Positions 8,873 to 17,554 of a DNA stretch of 64,000 nt are shown piece after piece. The stretch's first letter is position 1, and each line of letters begins with the position of its first letter. Under the pieces are notes generated by a model. It was not told the DNA's origin, ran no database searches, and saw nothing but the letters and a program-made list of their open reading frames with translations. The DNA comes from Rhizobium sp. C4 (GTDB lineage Bacteria > Pseudomonadota > Alphaproteobacteria > Rhizobiales > Rhizobiaceae). The position numbers and the translations under genes are program-made. The DNA lies in the NCBI RefSeq assembly GCF_021026315.1, contig NZ_JAJNCX010000002.1:124001-188000 (forward strand), given 5' to 3'.

Positions 8873-9607
8873 ATGGGAGAGAAGAAGACCGCGCTGGTCA
8901 TCAGCGCACATGCCGCCGATTTCGTCTGGCGCTGTGGCGGTGCGATCGCGCTTCATGCGGCTCAGGGCTATGAGGTGACCGTTGTCTGCCTCTCCTTCGG
9001 CGAGCGCGGCGAATCCGCCAAGCTATGGAAGCAGAAGGACATGACGCTGGAGCGCGTCAAGGTGGCGCGTCGGGCCGAGGCGAAAAAGGCGGCGGAAGCG
9101 CTGGGCGTTCACGATCTCGTCTGCTTCGATCTGGGTGACTATCCGCTGCGGCTGACGGAGGAGGACAAGTTACGCCTCGTCGATGTCATCCGCGCCGTGC
9201 AGCCGGCCTTCATGATGAGCCATTCGCACTATGACCCCTATAATACCGACCACATGTATGCGACGCAGGTGACTCTGGAAGCGCGGATGATCGCGCAGGC
9301 CTGGGGCCACAAGCCGGGGGAGAAGGTGCTGGGCGCACCGCAGCTCTATCTCTTCGAGCCGCACCAGACGGAGCAGATGGGCTGGAAGCCGGATGTCTTC
9401 CTCGACATCACGCCTGTATGGGACAGGAAGCGCGCGGCGATCGAGTGCATGGAAGGCCAGGAACATCTCTGGGACTTCTACACCCGCGTTGCGCAGAACC
9501 GCGCCAACCATTTCCAGCGCAATTCCGGCGGCCAGTCCAGCGGGCGCGCCGCCCAATATGCCGAAGGCTTTCAATCCGTTTTCCCGCGCACGGTGGACAC
9601 GCTATGA
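8873..9607 (+). CDS. galB: 4-oxalomesaconate hydratase, GalB-like (PIG-L/LmbE family)
   Basis: A 244-residue zinc hydrolase-fold protein of the PIG-L family. It carries SAHAADFVWRCGG in place of the usual AHPDDE loop, the form I associate with GalB, and a HSHYDPYNTDH metal motif. GalB hydrates 4-oxalomesaconate to 4-carboxy-4-hydroxy-2-oxoadipate in gallate catabolism. The start has GGGAGG upstream and the TGA overlaps the next ATG (ATGA). The following dioxygenase, aldolase and tautomerase genes support the assignment strongly. Confidence 0.85.
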   Translation: MGEKKTALVISAHAADFVWRCGGAIALHAAQGYEVTVVCLSFGERGESAKLWKQKDMTLERVKVARRAEAKKAAEALGVHDLVCFDLGDYPLRLTEEDKLRLVDVIRAVQPAFMMSHSHYDPYNTDHMYATQVTLEARMIAQAWGHKPGEKVLGAPQLYLFEPHQTEQMGWKPDVFLDITPVWDRKRAAIECMEGQEHLWDFYTRVAQNRANHFQRNSGGQSSGRAAQYAEGFQSVFPRTVDTL

Positions 9608-10569
9608 CCGAACCCTGCTTTGACATCGCCCATCTCGCCCATGTCGAGATGTATACGGACCGGTTCGAGGAAAGCCTCGCCTTCTTTGTCAATGTCTACG
9701 GCCTCACCGTCTCCGGCCAGGATGAGACCTCCGCCTATCTCCGGGCCTATGACGACTATGAATTCCACACGCTGAAGCTCACCCGGCATCACACGACCGG
9801 CGTCGGCCATATCGCCTATCGCACCTCGTCGCCGGAAGCGCTGGAACGGCGCGTGAAGGCCATCGAGGCAAGCGGCTACAAGGTGCTCGGCTGGGTAGAC
9901 GGCGATCTGGGCCACGGCCGCGCCTTCCGCTTCGAAGATCCCTTCGGCCATGTCTTCGAGATCTATTGGGATACGGTGCGTTATGAGGCGCCTGAGGGCG
10001 AGCGCCCGGCGCTGAAGAACATCGCCCAGCGCTATCATGGCCGCGGCGCAAACCCGCGTCGGCTCGATCATCTGAACCTTTTGGCCGCAGACGTCAGCAA
10101 ATTCCGCGATTTCATGATCACCTGCCTCGGCTCGCGGGTGACGGAATATATCCAGCTCGACAATGGCCGGATCGGCGGCTGCTGGTTCACCATCAACAAC
10201 AAGACCTACGATCTGGCCTGCACGGAAGAACATGGCGGGGCCTCCGGGCGGCTGCATCATGTGACCTATGCCACCGATACGCGGGAAGACATTCTGCGTG
10301 CCGCCGATATCTTCCTCGAAAACGGCGTTCATATCGAAACCGGGCCGCATAAGCATGCCATTCAGGGCACGTTCTTCCTCTATGTCTGGGAGCCTGCAGG
10401 TAATCGTGTGGAGCTCGCTAATTCCGGTGCACGGCTGATCCTCGCACCCGACTGGAAGCCAGTCTGCTGGACCGAGACCGAGCGGAAGAAGGGCCAGGCC
10501 TGGGGCCTGAAAACGATCGAGACCTTCCACACCCACGGCACGCCGCCGGTCGCGAAAAAGGATCACTGA
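9604..10569 (+). CDS. VOC-superfamily type I extradiol ring-cleavage dioxygenase
   Basis: A 321-residue two-module VOC protein. The C-terminal module keeps the iron ligands His156 (LDHLNLL), His219 (LHHVTYA) and Glu270 (RVELANSG), plus His251 and Tyr260 at the spacing of catalytic residues in BphC-type enzymes, so it should be active. Known gallate and protocatechuate 4,5-dioxygenases (GalA, DesB, LigAB) belong to the unrelated LigB family. Here the gene lies between galB and galC with ATGA overlap on one side and a two-base gap on the other. Gallate or a close triol carboxylate is the inferred substrate because galBCD need 4-oxalomesaconate. Confidence 0.85.
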   Translation: MTEPCFDIAHLAHVEMYTDRFEESLAFFVNVYGLTVSGQDETSAYLRAYDDYEFHTLKLTRHHTTGVGHIAYRTSSPEALERRVKAIEASGYKVLGWVDGDLGHGRAFRFEDPFGHVFEIYWDTVRYEAPEGERPALKNIAQRYHGRGANPRRLDHLNLLAADVSKFRDFMITCLGSRVTEYIQLDNGRIGGCWFTINNKTYDLACTEEHGGASGRLHHVTYATDTREDILRAADIFLENGVHIETGPHKHAIQGTFFLYVWEPAGNRVELANSGARLILAPDWKPVCWTETERKKGQAWGLKTIETFHTHGTPPVAKKDH

Positions 10570-10571
10570 AC

Positions 10572-11243
10572 ATGGGCGTCGTGGTGCAGAACATCCCACG
10601 CGCCACGCGTGAGGTCATCGACGGTCTTGCCCGTGCTGGTGTTGCGACCGTTCATGAGGCGCAGGGCCGGAAGGGCATGCTGGCGAGCTATATGCGGCCG
10701 ATCTATCTGGGTGCGTCCGTCGCGGGCTCGGCCGTGACGATCTCCGCCCCGCCCGGCGACAACTGGATGCTGCATGTGGCCATCGAGCAGGTGCGCGAGG
10801 GCGATCTGCTCGTGCTGGCCCCGACCTCGCCCTGCGACAATGGCTATTTCGGCGATCTGCTTGCGACATCCGCCAAGGCGCGGGGCTGCCGAGGTCTGAT
10901 CATCGATGCAGGCGTGCGTGATATCCGCGACCTGACGGCGATGGGCTTTCCGGTCTGGTCGAAGGCAATCTCGGCGCAAGGCACGGTCAAGGAGACGCTG
11001 GGCTCGGTCAATGTGCCGATCGTTTGCGCTGGCGCGCTGATCGAGGCTGGCGATGTGGTCGTTGCCGATGACGATGGGGTCTGCGTCGTCAAATCTGCCG
11101 AGGCGGCGGACGTGCTGAAGGCGGCGGAGAAGCGGCTTGCCAATGAGGAAATGAAGCGCAAGCGTCTTGCCTCCGGCGAACTGGGCCTCGACATGTACGA
11201 CATGCGCGGCGCGCTCGCTGCCAAGGGGCTGACATATGTATGA
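10572..11243 (+). CDS. galC: 4-carboxy-4-hydroxy-2-oxoadipate aldolase (GalC/LigK type, RraA fold)
   Basis: A 223-residue RraA-like class II aldolase. It splits 4-carboxy-4-hydroxy-2-oxoadipate into pyruvate and oxaloacetate. The nucleotide-free RraA core is visible, with [11 protein letters not shown] and the [12 protein letters not shown] segment that holds the Arg-Asp pair used with the divalent metal. It starts two bases after the dioxygenase stop codon and overlaps the next gene by eight bases, so it is in the same transcript. Confidence 0.9.
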   Translation: MGVVVQNIPRATREVIDGLARAGVATVHEAQGRKGMLASYMRPIYLGASVAGSAVTISAPPGDNWMLHVAIEQVREGDLLVLAPTSPCDNGYFGDLLATSAKARGCRGLIIDAGVRDIRDLTAMGFPVWSKAISAQGTVKETLGSVNVPIVCAGALIEAGDVVVADDDGVCVVKSAEAADVLKAAEKRLANEEMKRKRLASGELGLDMYDMRGALAAKGLTYV

Positions 11244-12294
11244 GGATGGAATCCCCTGCCTCTGGATGCGGGGCGGCACCTCGAAGGGCGCCTATTTCCT
11301 CGGCGAAGACCTGCCAGCTGATGTAAGCGAGCGCGATCGGCTTCTCCTCTCCATCATGGGCTCGCCCGATCCGCGCCAGATCGATGGCATTGGCGGGGCG
11401 GACCCACTGACCTCGAAGGTGGCGATCCTGTCGCAATCGAGCCGGCCGGATGCCGATGTGGACTATCTCTTCCTGCAAGTCTTTGTCGATCAGGCGCTGG
11501 TCAGCGGTGCGCAGGGCTGCGGCAATATTCTGGCCGGCGTCGGGCCGGCGGCGATCGAGCGCGGGCTGATGAAGGCCGAGGATGGGGAGACCGAGGTTCG
11601 CATCCATATGGTCAATACGGGTGAGGTCGCCGTGGCGCGGGTGGCGACGCCGGGCGGCCGTGTGACCTACAGCGGCGAAACGGAGATCGCCGGCGTGCCG
11701 GGCAGACATGCAGCCGTGCCGCTTCTTTTTACCAATATCGCAGGCTCGATGTGCGGCGCGCTGTTGCCGACGGGGCAGGCAGTGGATGTCATCGACGGCA
11801 TCGAGGCGACGCTGATCGATAACGGAATGCCTTGCGTCATCCTCCGCGCGTCCGATGTCGGCCTGTCGGGCGCGGAAAGTCGTGACGAACTGGAGGCGAA
11901 TGCGGCGGTCAAGGCGCGTATCGAAGCCATCCGCCTTCAGGCAGGACCGTTGATGAAACTGGGCGATGTCACGACGGCGTCCGTGCCGAAGATGGTTCTG
12001 GTTGCCCCGCCGAGCGCTGGCGGTGCGATTTCGACGCGAAGCTTCATTCCGCACCGTGTCCACGCCACGATAGGCGTCTTTGCCGCGATTACGGTGGCGA
12101 CTGCGACACGACTGAAGGACGGTCCTGCCGCGGCGCTGTCTGTTCAACCCGACGGCGGGCGCTATCTCATCGAACATCCGACCGGATTGACGGAGGTGTT
12201 TCTCGATCTCGACGCTGCGGGCAATGTCAAAGGCGCCGGCTCGATCCGCACGGCCCGCAAGCTTTTCGACGGGCGGGTTTTCCCGGTGGTGTGA
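11236..12294 (+). CDS. galD: 4-oxalomesaconate tautomerase (GalD/LigU type, PrpF family)
   Basis: A 352-residue PrpF-family isomerase of diaminopimelate-epimerase fold. It opens with the family block [14 protein letters not shown] and has QGCGN and the late [15 protein letters not shown] segment. GalD and LigU convert keto and enol or double-bond isomers of 4-oxalomesaconate so that the hydratase can act. The start overlaps galC by eight bases. With galB and galC this completes the lower gallate pathway; no LigI-type lactonase is present in the window. Confidence 0.88.
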   Translation: MYEDGIPCLWMRGGTSKGAYFLGEDLPADVSERDRLLLSIMGSPDPRQIDGIGGADPLTSKVAILSQSSRPDADVDYLFLQVFVDQALVSGAQGCGNILAGVGPAAIERGLMKAEDGETEVRIHMVNTGEVAVARVATPGGRVTYSGETEIAGVPGRHAAVPLLFTNIAGSMCGALLPTGQAVDVIDGIEATLIDNGMPCVILRASDVGLSGAESRDELEANAAVKARIEAIRLQAGPLMKLGDVTTASVPKMVLVAPPSAGGAISTRSFIPHRVHATIGVFAAITVATATRLKDGPAAALSVQPDGGRYLIEHPTGLTEVFLDLDAAGNVKGAGSIRTARKLFDGRVFPVV

Positions 12295-12464
12295 TCCCGT
12301 CTGCTGCCTGCGTCTCGCGCCACGGGGTGGCGTCGCCCCGCATTGTCGGAGGGGGCGGTTTCGGTGGCTGGATTTTCAGGCACCCATTGATTTGGTGGGC
12401 TGCCGTCATTCCCTCACAGCATGGGACACGATGTGCCGACGATCTGCTGCGGCCCGCCTTTTGA

Positions 12465-12836
12465 TCAAGCCACCTTTCTTGGGGATGCCATCACCATATC
12501 AACGTGGATGTTTTCAAACGGGCAATTCAGCTGACCGCGCTCATTCTTCTCGATCAGCCCCAGTTCGATCAGCGCCGCTGCATCTTCATGGACACGCTTG
12601 ACGTCCCGGCCCAATCGCCGCGCAAGTTCCCGTACGCCGACCGTACCGCTTCCCAAAAGCGCGTCCAGCATTTGCCAACGGCGTTCGGTCAGCCGCGAGA
12701 AAAATGCGCCCGGCGTCTCGAAATTGAGCGTTTCGCCCTGATACTCCCCGGTCTTGACACCGGTTTCAGCGCGTTTTCCGGCTGCACGCAATGCCGATTT
12801 CCAGTCTGGTTCCGTGGTGATCGTCAATGCTCTCAT
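12465..12836 (-). CDS. HVO_A0114-type HTH antitoxin/transcriptional regulator
   Basis: A 123-residue winged-helix protein. Residues about 50-105 hold the HTH (VGVRELARRLGRDVKRVHEDAA), and the protein is typical of the antitoxin partner of TumE/DUF6516 toxins. Its ATG overlaps the stop of the upstream toxin gene by four bases (ATGA), the usual order for this pair. It is intact although the toxin is frameshifted. It probably binds and represses its own promoter. The pair interrupts the aromatic module between galD and metF. Confidence 0.75.
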   Translation of the reverse strand: MRALTITTEPDWKSALRAAGKRAETGVKTGEYQGETLNFETPGAFFSRLTERRWQMLDALLGSGTVGVRELARRLGRDVKRVHEDAAALIELGLIEKNERGQLNCPFENIHVDMVMASPRKVA

Positions 12837-13118
12837 GACTGCCTCCGCTTTTCGACTTCGGATAGAAAGTCTTCGATAAGTTGTTCCAGCGTCGTGAACC
12901 GATAGGGAAATTCCTCACCGTCCAGATGCATATGATCGCCTTTTCCCCGCTCGTTGTCGAAGCGACGACACGAACACCGTTGCGAATGTAGGCCAATCGA
13001 TATTTGAAGCCATACTCCGTCGGCGGAACGGGTGTTGGCACTTTCCAAACGACGAATTGGACAATGCTTCCGTCTGCCTGGACGCTCTTTTGTGTTCCGT
13101 GATCTTCTCCGCCTTCAT
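12833..13118 (-). pseudogene. TumE/DUF6516-type toxin, two frameshifts
   Basis: Reading from the ATG at 13118, the product needs three frames. It opens MKAEKITEHK, then continues one frame over as QADGSIVQFVVWKVPTPVPP and YGFKYRLAYIRNGVRVV, then shifts again to DNERGKGDH and a normal C-terminus ending EKRRQS at 12833. Both shifts fit a one-base loss, near 13087 and near 12962. The pieces match the TumE toxin order and length (about 95 residues). I call it a broken toxin; two sequencing errors in one short gene are less likely but possible. Confidence 0.7.
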
Positions 13119-13227
13119 GTTGTCTAAAATGCCAACAGGAACTGCCGTTGTCACGTTCGCCAACACCTGTTTCCCAAAAGTTAGCGTGGCAGATCGATGG
13201 TCTACGGCCTTCGCCGTCGCGCTGCCT

Positions 13228-14160
13228 TTACCCGATCGCCGCCTGGGGCTCGGCCGGCGTCTGCCGGTTCATCCAGTCGGTCGCATTGCGGATGCCGCCG
13301 AGCGGGAAGACATGGACCTGTGAAATCAGGCTTTCCGGATTGCGGGCCTTGTATTGCGCCAGACCGGTCACAACCTCCGTCGGCTCGTAGGGTGTGAGCA
13401 GGCGGGTGACATCCATGGCGCGCTTCTGCAAGACTTTCAGCGACGGACCGACGCCGCAGGACAGTGCAAACTGGATCAGCGTCTGCAGCTTCGCCGGCCC
13501 GGCAATGCCGACATGGATCGGCAGGCGGACGCCGAGATCGGCGATGCGTTCGGCCCATGTCGTGACGGCAGTAGCGTCGAAAGCAAATTGCGTCACGATG
13601 GCCATGTCGGCATCGGTGCGTGCGGAGAAATCCTGCTTCCATAGCAGGCTCGCATCGACCTGCGCGGTGGAACCATCCGCATCGATATCCCGATTGCCTT
13701 CCGGGTGGCCGGCAACATGCAGGTGCGTGAACCCGTAATGATCGAACAGGCCGGTCTCGATGAGCTGGATGGCGCTTCCCAGTGCGCCTTCCGGCTTGGC
13801 GATGCCGCCGCCCAACAGCAGCGCCTGCGTCACGCCGGCCTCTTCGCGATAGCGGCGGATCCAGGTTTCCAGCGTCGCGGTATCGGGAATGATGCGGGCG
13901 GGGATATGCGGCATGACCGGAAAACCTTCTTCGGTCAGTCGCCGGGCGGTGGCCAGCATGTCATCGAACGGCGTTCCGACGATATGGGCGACATAGACCC
14001 TTGTTTCGGGTGGCAGCAGGGCCTTGAAGCTCTCGATCTTGGCGGCCGTGCGCGGCATGACTTCGATCGACCAGTTGTCGAGAAAGCTGGCTGCCTCCGG
14101 CGTCACGCCGCCCGGCATGGCTCTGGAGTCCACGCGACTTCCGAAATTCAACAAAGCCAT
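13228..14160 (-). CDS. metF: methylenetetrahydrofolate reductase (MetF-like)
   Basis: A 310-residue MTHFR-family flavoprotein. It has the HIVGTPFDD, MPHIPAR and LLLGGGIAKPEG segments of the TIM barrel and the late GVHxF-like IHVGIAGPA and QVHVFPLGG strands. In this context it would run as a methyl-THF oxidase, returning methyl groups from aryl O-demethylation to 5,10-methylene-THF, as the MetF partner of LigM does in Sphingobium. The start has a GGAGGAG-like site, and an ATGTATACAT palindrome lies 26 bases upstream, shared with the demethylase promoter. Confidence 0.82.
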   Translation of the reverse strand: MALLNFGSRVDSRAMPGGVTPEAASFLDNWSIEVMPRTAAKIESFKALLPPETRVYVAHIVGTPFDDMLATARRLTEEGFPVMPHIPARIIPDTATLETWIRRYREEAGVTQALLLGGGIAKPEGALGSAIQLIETGLFDHYGFTHLHVAGHPEGNRDIDADGSTAQVDASLLWKQDFSARTDADMAIVTQFAFDATAVTTWAERIADLGVRLPIHVGIAGPAKLQTLIQFALSCGVGPSLKVLQKRAMDVTRLLTPYEPTEVVTGLAQYKARNPESLISQVHVFPLGGIRNATDWMNRQTPAEPQAAIG

Positions 14161-14186
14161 CTTGCTCCTCCTCGATGCCCTTCAAA

Positions 14187-14196
14187 ATGTATACAT
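14187..14196. promoter_or_regulatory. ATGTATACAT operator, metF-like promoter
   Basis: A perfect 10-base palindrome, 26 bases upstream of the metF-like start. The same ten bases recur at 15283-15292 and 21504-21513, always in a promoter region of the module. The GntR gene at 14432 is the likely ligand-responsive repressor. A weaker relative, ATGTGTACGT, is at 14273-14282 nearer the GntR gene. Confidence 0.65.
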
Positions 14197-14431
14197 CGCA
14201 ATGCCATCGGCAATCAAGATACCAATGAATTTCGCGCAAAATGCAGCATATCCGGCAAGATTGCACAGTGAAATGTGTACGTTGGGTGGTCCGTGGACGT
14301 GTGATGTGTCAGCTTGGTGGCTTGAGGAAGGAGGGTGGTGGCTGATCAGCCTTTGTTGTCCAGCGCCGCGCGGCAGCCGCTTCGCAGTCGCGTTTTTGAA
14401 TGCTATAGCGAGGGCGTGAAGGGGATTTGCC

Positions 14432-15163
14432 ATGAAAGTCAGCGAAGCAGCCACGCATGGCCGCAGGGCCGTTATCGAACTGCGCGAAAAGATCGTCAGC
14501 GGCGAATTGCCGGGCGGCATGCGCCTGTTCGAGGTGTCGCTGGCTGAAACGCTGGAAATTTCGCGCACGCCGGTGCGTGAGGCACTATCCCGACTGGCCG
14601 AAGAGGGGTTGCTGGACCGGTTGCCGAATGGCGGCTTCGTCGTACGCCGTTTCGGCTATGCCGACGTGATCGATTTCATCGAGCTGCGCGGGGTCATGGA
14701 GGGCACGGCGGCGCGGCTTGCGGCCGAGCGCGGGGCCTCGACGGAGGGGCTGGCCCGGCTGCATGACATCGTCGCCCGCATCGATGCCTGTTTCGGCGAG
14801 GGTGACGACGTCGATTTCGACGCCTATTCGGACCTCAACGAGGACTTCCATCGCGAGCTCGCCGGACTGTCCGGCAGCGAGGTGATCCGCCGCGAGGTCG
14901 AGCGCGCCTCGGCGCTGCCATTCGCCTCGCCCTCGGCGTTTCTGCCCAACAGGCTGGAAATCGTCGCCTTCCGGCGCTCGCTCCGCTCGGCGCAGGAGCA
15001 GCACAAGGCGATCGTCCAGGCGATTGTGTGCCGGGAGGGCGCGCGGGCGGAATTCGTTGCACGCGAGCACGCGCGCACAGCCCGGCATAACATTGAATAC
15101 ATTTTCAACAAGGACCCGGATCTTCTGGCCAAGATCCCCGGTCTTGCGCTGATCCATCGCTAA
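14432..15163 (+). CDS. GntR family regulator, FCD subfamily, of the O-demethylation module
   Basis: A 243-residue regulator with a GntR winged helix at about residues 10-72 (GGMRLFEVSLAETLEISRTPVREAL) and an FCD domain behind it. The start at 14432 follows AAGGGGA. It lies between the divergent metF-like gene and the LigM-like gene, both of which carry ATGTATACAT near their start, so it most likely represses them in the absence of a methoxylated aromatic or its demethylated product. It resembles VanR-type control by position and family only. Confidence 0.85.
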   Translation: MKVSEAATHGRRAVIELREKIVSGELPGGMRLFEVSLAETLEISRTPVREALSRLAEEGLLDRLPNGGFVVRRFGYADVIDFIELRGVMEGTAARLAAERGASTEGLARLHDIVARIDACFGEGDDVDFDAYSDLNEDFHRELAGLSGSEVIRREVERASALPFASPSAFLPNRLEIVAFRRSLRSAQEQHKAIVQAIVCREGARAEFVAREHARTARHNIEYIFNKDPDLLAKIPGLALIHR

Positions 15164-15282
15164 GAGTCCGAAAACTCCGCGCCTTGCGCGGCGGTGGCTC
15201 CTGTCTCCACCCCATATTCGCCGTCTGGACCCTACGAGGCTCGTGAAGAACAGACTTGCATTCCGCGCGGCAATGCGCATGA

Positions 15283-15292
15283 ATGTATACAT
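15283..15292. promoter_or_regulatory. ATGTATACAT operator, O-demethylase promoter
   Basis: Perfect copy of the palindrome, ending 29 bases before the demethylase ATG at 15322. This position would overlap the transcription start or early leader, as expected for a repressor site. See also 14187 and 21504. Confidence 0.65.
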
Positions 15293-15321
15293 AAGCGATA
15301 TTGCCAATGGGAGGAACCACT

Positions 15322-16734
15322 ATGGCTGCATCCAGTCTGTCCGACATCATGAAAGAAAACCCCGACATTGTCGGGCGGCTCCGCAATTCGAAGATCGGGA
15401 TGTATGTATACCCGGTCGTCGCGCCGGAATTTGCCAACTGGCGCGATGAGCAGGCGGCTTGGCGCCATTCGGCCGTTCTGTTCGATCAGTCGCATCACAT
15501 GGACGAACTGATCGTGGAAGGGCCGGATGCCGAGGCATTTCTCGCCTATCACGGCATCAATTCCTTCTCGAATTTCGATCTCAACCGCGCCAAGCATTTC
15601 GTGCCGGTGACCCCGAACGGCCATGTCATCGGCGACCACATCATCTTCCGCGAGCGCAAGGACAAGTTCATCCTCGTCGGCCGCGCTCCGACCTCGAACT
15701 GGCTGATGTTCTGCGCCGCCTACGGCAAGTGGAATGTCCGCATCAAGCACGATCCGCGCTCGCCGTCGCGGCCCGAGGGCGAGCGCGTGTTCCGCACGCA
15801 TTACCGCTACCAGATCCAGGGGCCTGAGGCCTACAAGATCTTCGAAAAGCTGAACCGCGGCCCGATCCCGGAAATCAAATTCTTCCATGTTGATCAGATC
15901 AATGTCGGCTCCAAGAAGGTGCAGGCGCTGCGCCACGGCATGTCCGGCGCGCCGGGCCTGGAAATCTGGGGTCCCTATGACGACAAGAACTACATCCTGA
16001 GCTGCATTCTCGAAGCCGCAAAGGAAGCCAATGTCGATCTCGTTCGCTGCGGCAGCCGCGCCTATTCGACCAACACGCTGGAATCCGGCTGGATCCCGTC
16101 CCCGCTGCCAGGCATCTATACCGGCGACGGTATGCTGCAGGCCTATCGCGAATGGCTGGGTGCGGATTCCTACGAAGCCACGGGCGCCATCGGCGGCAGC
16201 TATGTCTCGAACAATATCGAGGACTATTACGTTAACCCGTTCGAACTCGGCTATGACTTCTATATCGGCTGGAAGAAGGACGACTTCATCGGCAAGCAGG
16301 CACTCCTAAAACAGAAGGAGCAGAAGAACCGCAAGAAGGTGACCTTCGAGTGGAACGCCGAAGACGTCGTCGAAGTCATCGCCTCGGCCTTCCGTCCGGG
16401 TGAGGATCACTACAAGTGGATCGACTTCCCGCAGCCGAACTATGCTTCCACCAGCGCTGACCTGATCCTCGACCAGAGCGGCAAGCGCGTCGGCATGTCG
16501 ATGTTCAACGGCTATTCCTATAACGAACGCTGCCTGCTTTCGCTCGGCATCGTCGATCCGGATATCAACGAAGGCGACGTGCTGACGCTGGTCTGGGGCG
16601 AGCCCGATGGCGGTTCGGGCAAGACGTCGACCGAGCGCCACAAGCAGGCCAAGATCCGCGTCCGCGTTTCGCCGACGCCTTATGCCCGCGAAGCCCGCGA
16701 GAACTATGCCGATAGCTGGCGCACCAAGCGCTGA
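15322..16734 (+). CDS. tetrahydrofolate-dependent aryl O-demethylase (LigM/DesA type, GcvT family)
   Basis: A 470-residue GcvT-fold protein, the length of LigM (about 470) and longer than glycine-cleavage T protein (about 370). It transfers the aryl methyl group of vanillate, 3-O-methylgallate or syringate to tetrahydrofolate. It starts MAASSLSDIM and shows SHHMDELIVEGPDAEAFL, the ALRHGMSGAPGLE block and the ELGYDFYIGWKKDDFIGK block of this family. I use the ATG at 15322, with GGGAGG eight bases upstream, not the in-frame 15301. The metF-like gene and gallate genes nearby suggest 3-O-methylgallate or syringate as substrate; vanillate remains possible. Confidence 0.85.
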   Translation: MAASSLSDIMKENPDIVGRLRNSKIGMYVYPVVAPEFANWRDEQAAWRHSAVLFDQSHHMDELIVEGPDAEAFLAYHGINSFSNFDLNRAKHFVPVTPNGHVIGDHIIFRERKDKFILVGRAPTSNWLMFCAAYGKWNVRIKHDPRSPSRPEGERVFRTHYRYQIQGPEAYKIFEKLNRGPIPEIKFFHVDQINVGSKKVQALRHGMSGAPGLEIWGPYDDKNYILSCILEAAKEANVDLVRCGSRAYSTNTLESGWIPSPLPGIYTGDGMLQAYREWLGADSYEATGAIGGSYVSNNIEDYYVNPFELGYDFYIGWKKDDFIGKQALLKQKEQKNRKKVTFEWNAEDVVEVIASAFRPGEDHYKWIDFPQPNYASTSADLILDQSGKRVGMSMFNGYSYNERCLLSLGIVDPDINEGDVLTLVWGEPDGGSGKTSTERHKQAKIRVRVSPTPYAREARENYADSWRTKR

Positions 16735-16800
16735 TGCCTGAGACCGGCGCGCCGCGGGAGCGTTGCGCCGGGTCTTCTCATCGGGAAAAGACTGATAAAA

Positions 16801-16839
16801 CGAAAACGCCGAAGGCAAGCGTTGCCTTCGGCGTTTTCG
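16801..16839. terminator. bidirectional intrinsic terminator
   Basis: A perfect 18-base stem (16801-16818 with 16822-16839) around a three-base GCG loop. The stem ends in four A on one side and four T on the other. It lies between the convergent demethylase and livF genes and should stop both. Confidence 0.85.
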
Positions 16840-16852
16840 TTTCTGGCTGATC

Positions 16853-17554
16853 TCACGAAACGCTCAGCAGCGAATCCAGCCTCTCCGGATCGTCCAGCAG
16901 TGCCTGCGAGGTCCCGCGATAGGTGACTGCCCCGCGATCGAGCACGACGGCCTCATCGGTCAGCGGCAGGATCTTACGGGCCTTCTGCTCGATGATGATC
17001 GCCGACATGCCTTCGTCTCTCACGATGCGACGGAGTGCTGCCAGCAATTCGTCGACGATGATCGGCGCGAGGCCTTCCAACGGTTCGTCCAGCAGAAGCA
17101 GCTTGGGGTTCAGCATCAGGGCACGGGCGACGGCGAGCATTTGCTGTTCGCCGCCGGAAAGCTGGTTGCCCATATTGCGTCGCCGTTCTTTCAGGCGCGG
17201 AAACATCTGGTAGGCGCGCTCAAGTGACCAGGGGCCGGGCCGGGCGGTGGCGGTCAGGTTTTCCTCGACGGTGAGCGATGGGAAGATGTTACGCTCCTGC
17301 GGCACCCAGCCGATGCCGAGAGGAGCGCGCTGCTCGGGCCGCAGGCGTGCGATGTCGCGGCCTTCAAAATGGATTGCGCCGGCGTGGTGGGTCGTGACGC
17401 CGGCAATCGTGTCCACCAGTGTCGTCTTGCCGGCACCGTTGCGCCCAAGAAGGGCGAGCGACCGGCCGGCCTCCACGGTCAGATCGACATGCGACAACAC
17501 GCGCGCCTCGCCATAGCCGGCAACCAGTTTCTCGATGCGAAGCAGGGCCGCCAT
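16853..17554 (-). CDS. branched-chain-type ABC transporter ATP-binding protein (LivF-like)
   Basis: A 233-residue ABC ATPase with Walker A GRNGAGKTT, signature LSGGEQQ and Walker B LLLLDEP. It is the second ATPase of a Liv/HAAT importer. The ATG at 17554 overlaps the LivG-like stop (TGATG); a GTG one codon upstream is possible. Last gene of a five-gene importer operon (21389 to 16853). The neighbouring demethylase and the shared operator suggest an aromatic acid as cargo rather than an amino acid. Confidence 0.87.
   Translation of the reverse strand: MAALLRIEKLVAGYGEARVLSHVDLTVEAGRSLALLGRNGAGKTTLVDTIAGVTTHHAGAIHFEGRDIARLRPEQRAPLGIGWVPQERNIFPSLTVEENLTATARPGPWSLERAYQMFPRLKERRRNMGNQLSGGEQQMLAVARALMLNPKLLLLDEPLEGLAPIIVDELLAALRRIVRDEGMSAIIIEQKARKILPLTDEAVVLDRGAVTYRGTSQALLDDPERLDSLLSVS

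Noticed and set aside
9649-9658. ATGTATACGG inside the VOC dioxygenase gene
   Set aside because: Within coding sequence (Met-Tyr-Thr) and far from a promoter; treated as chance.
14273-14282. ATGTGTACGT near the GntR gene as a fourth operator
   Set aside because: Two mismatches in ten from the palindrome; too weak to list as a site on its own.
15404-15413. ATGTATACCC inside the demethylase gene
   Set aside because: Eight of ten bases match the operator, but the bases encode conserved Met-Tyr-Val-Tyr; probably chance, although a downstream roadblock site cannot be excluded.
15322-16734. Glycine cleavage T protein
   Set aside because: About 100 residues too long, no gcvH or gcvP, and LigM-type blocks plus a metF partner are present.
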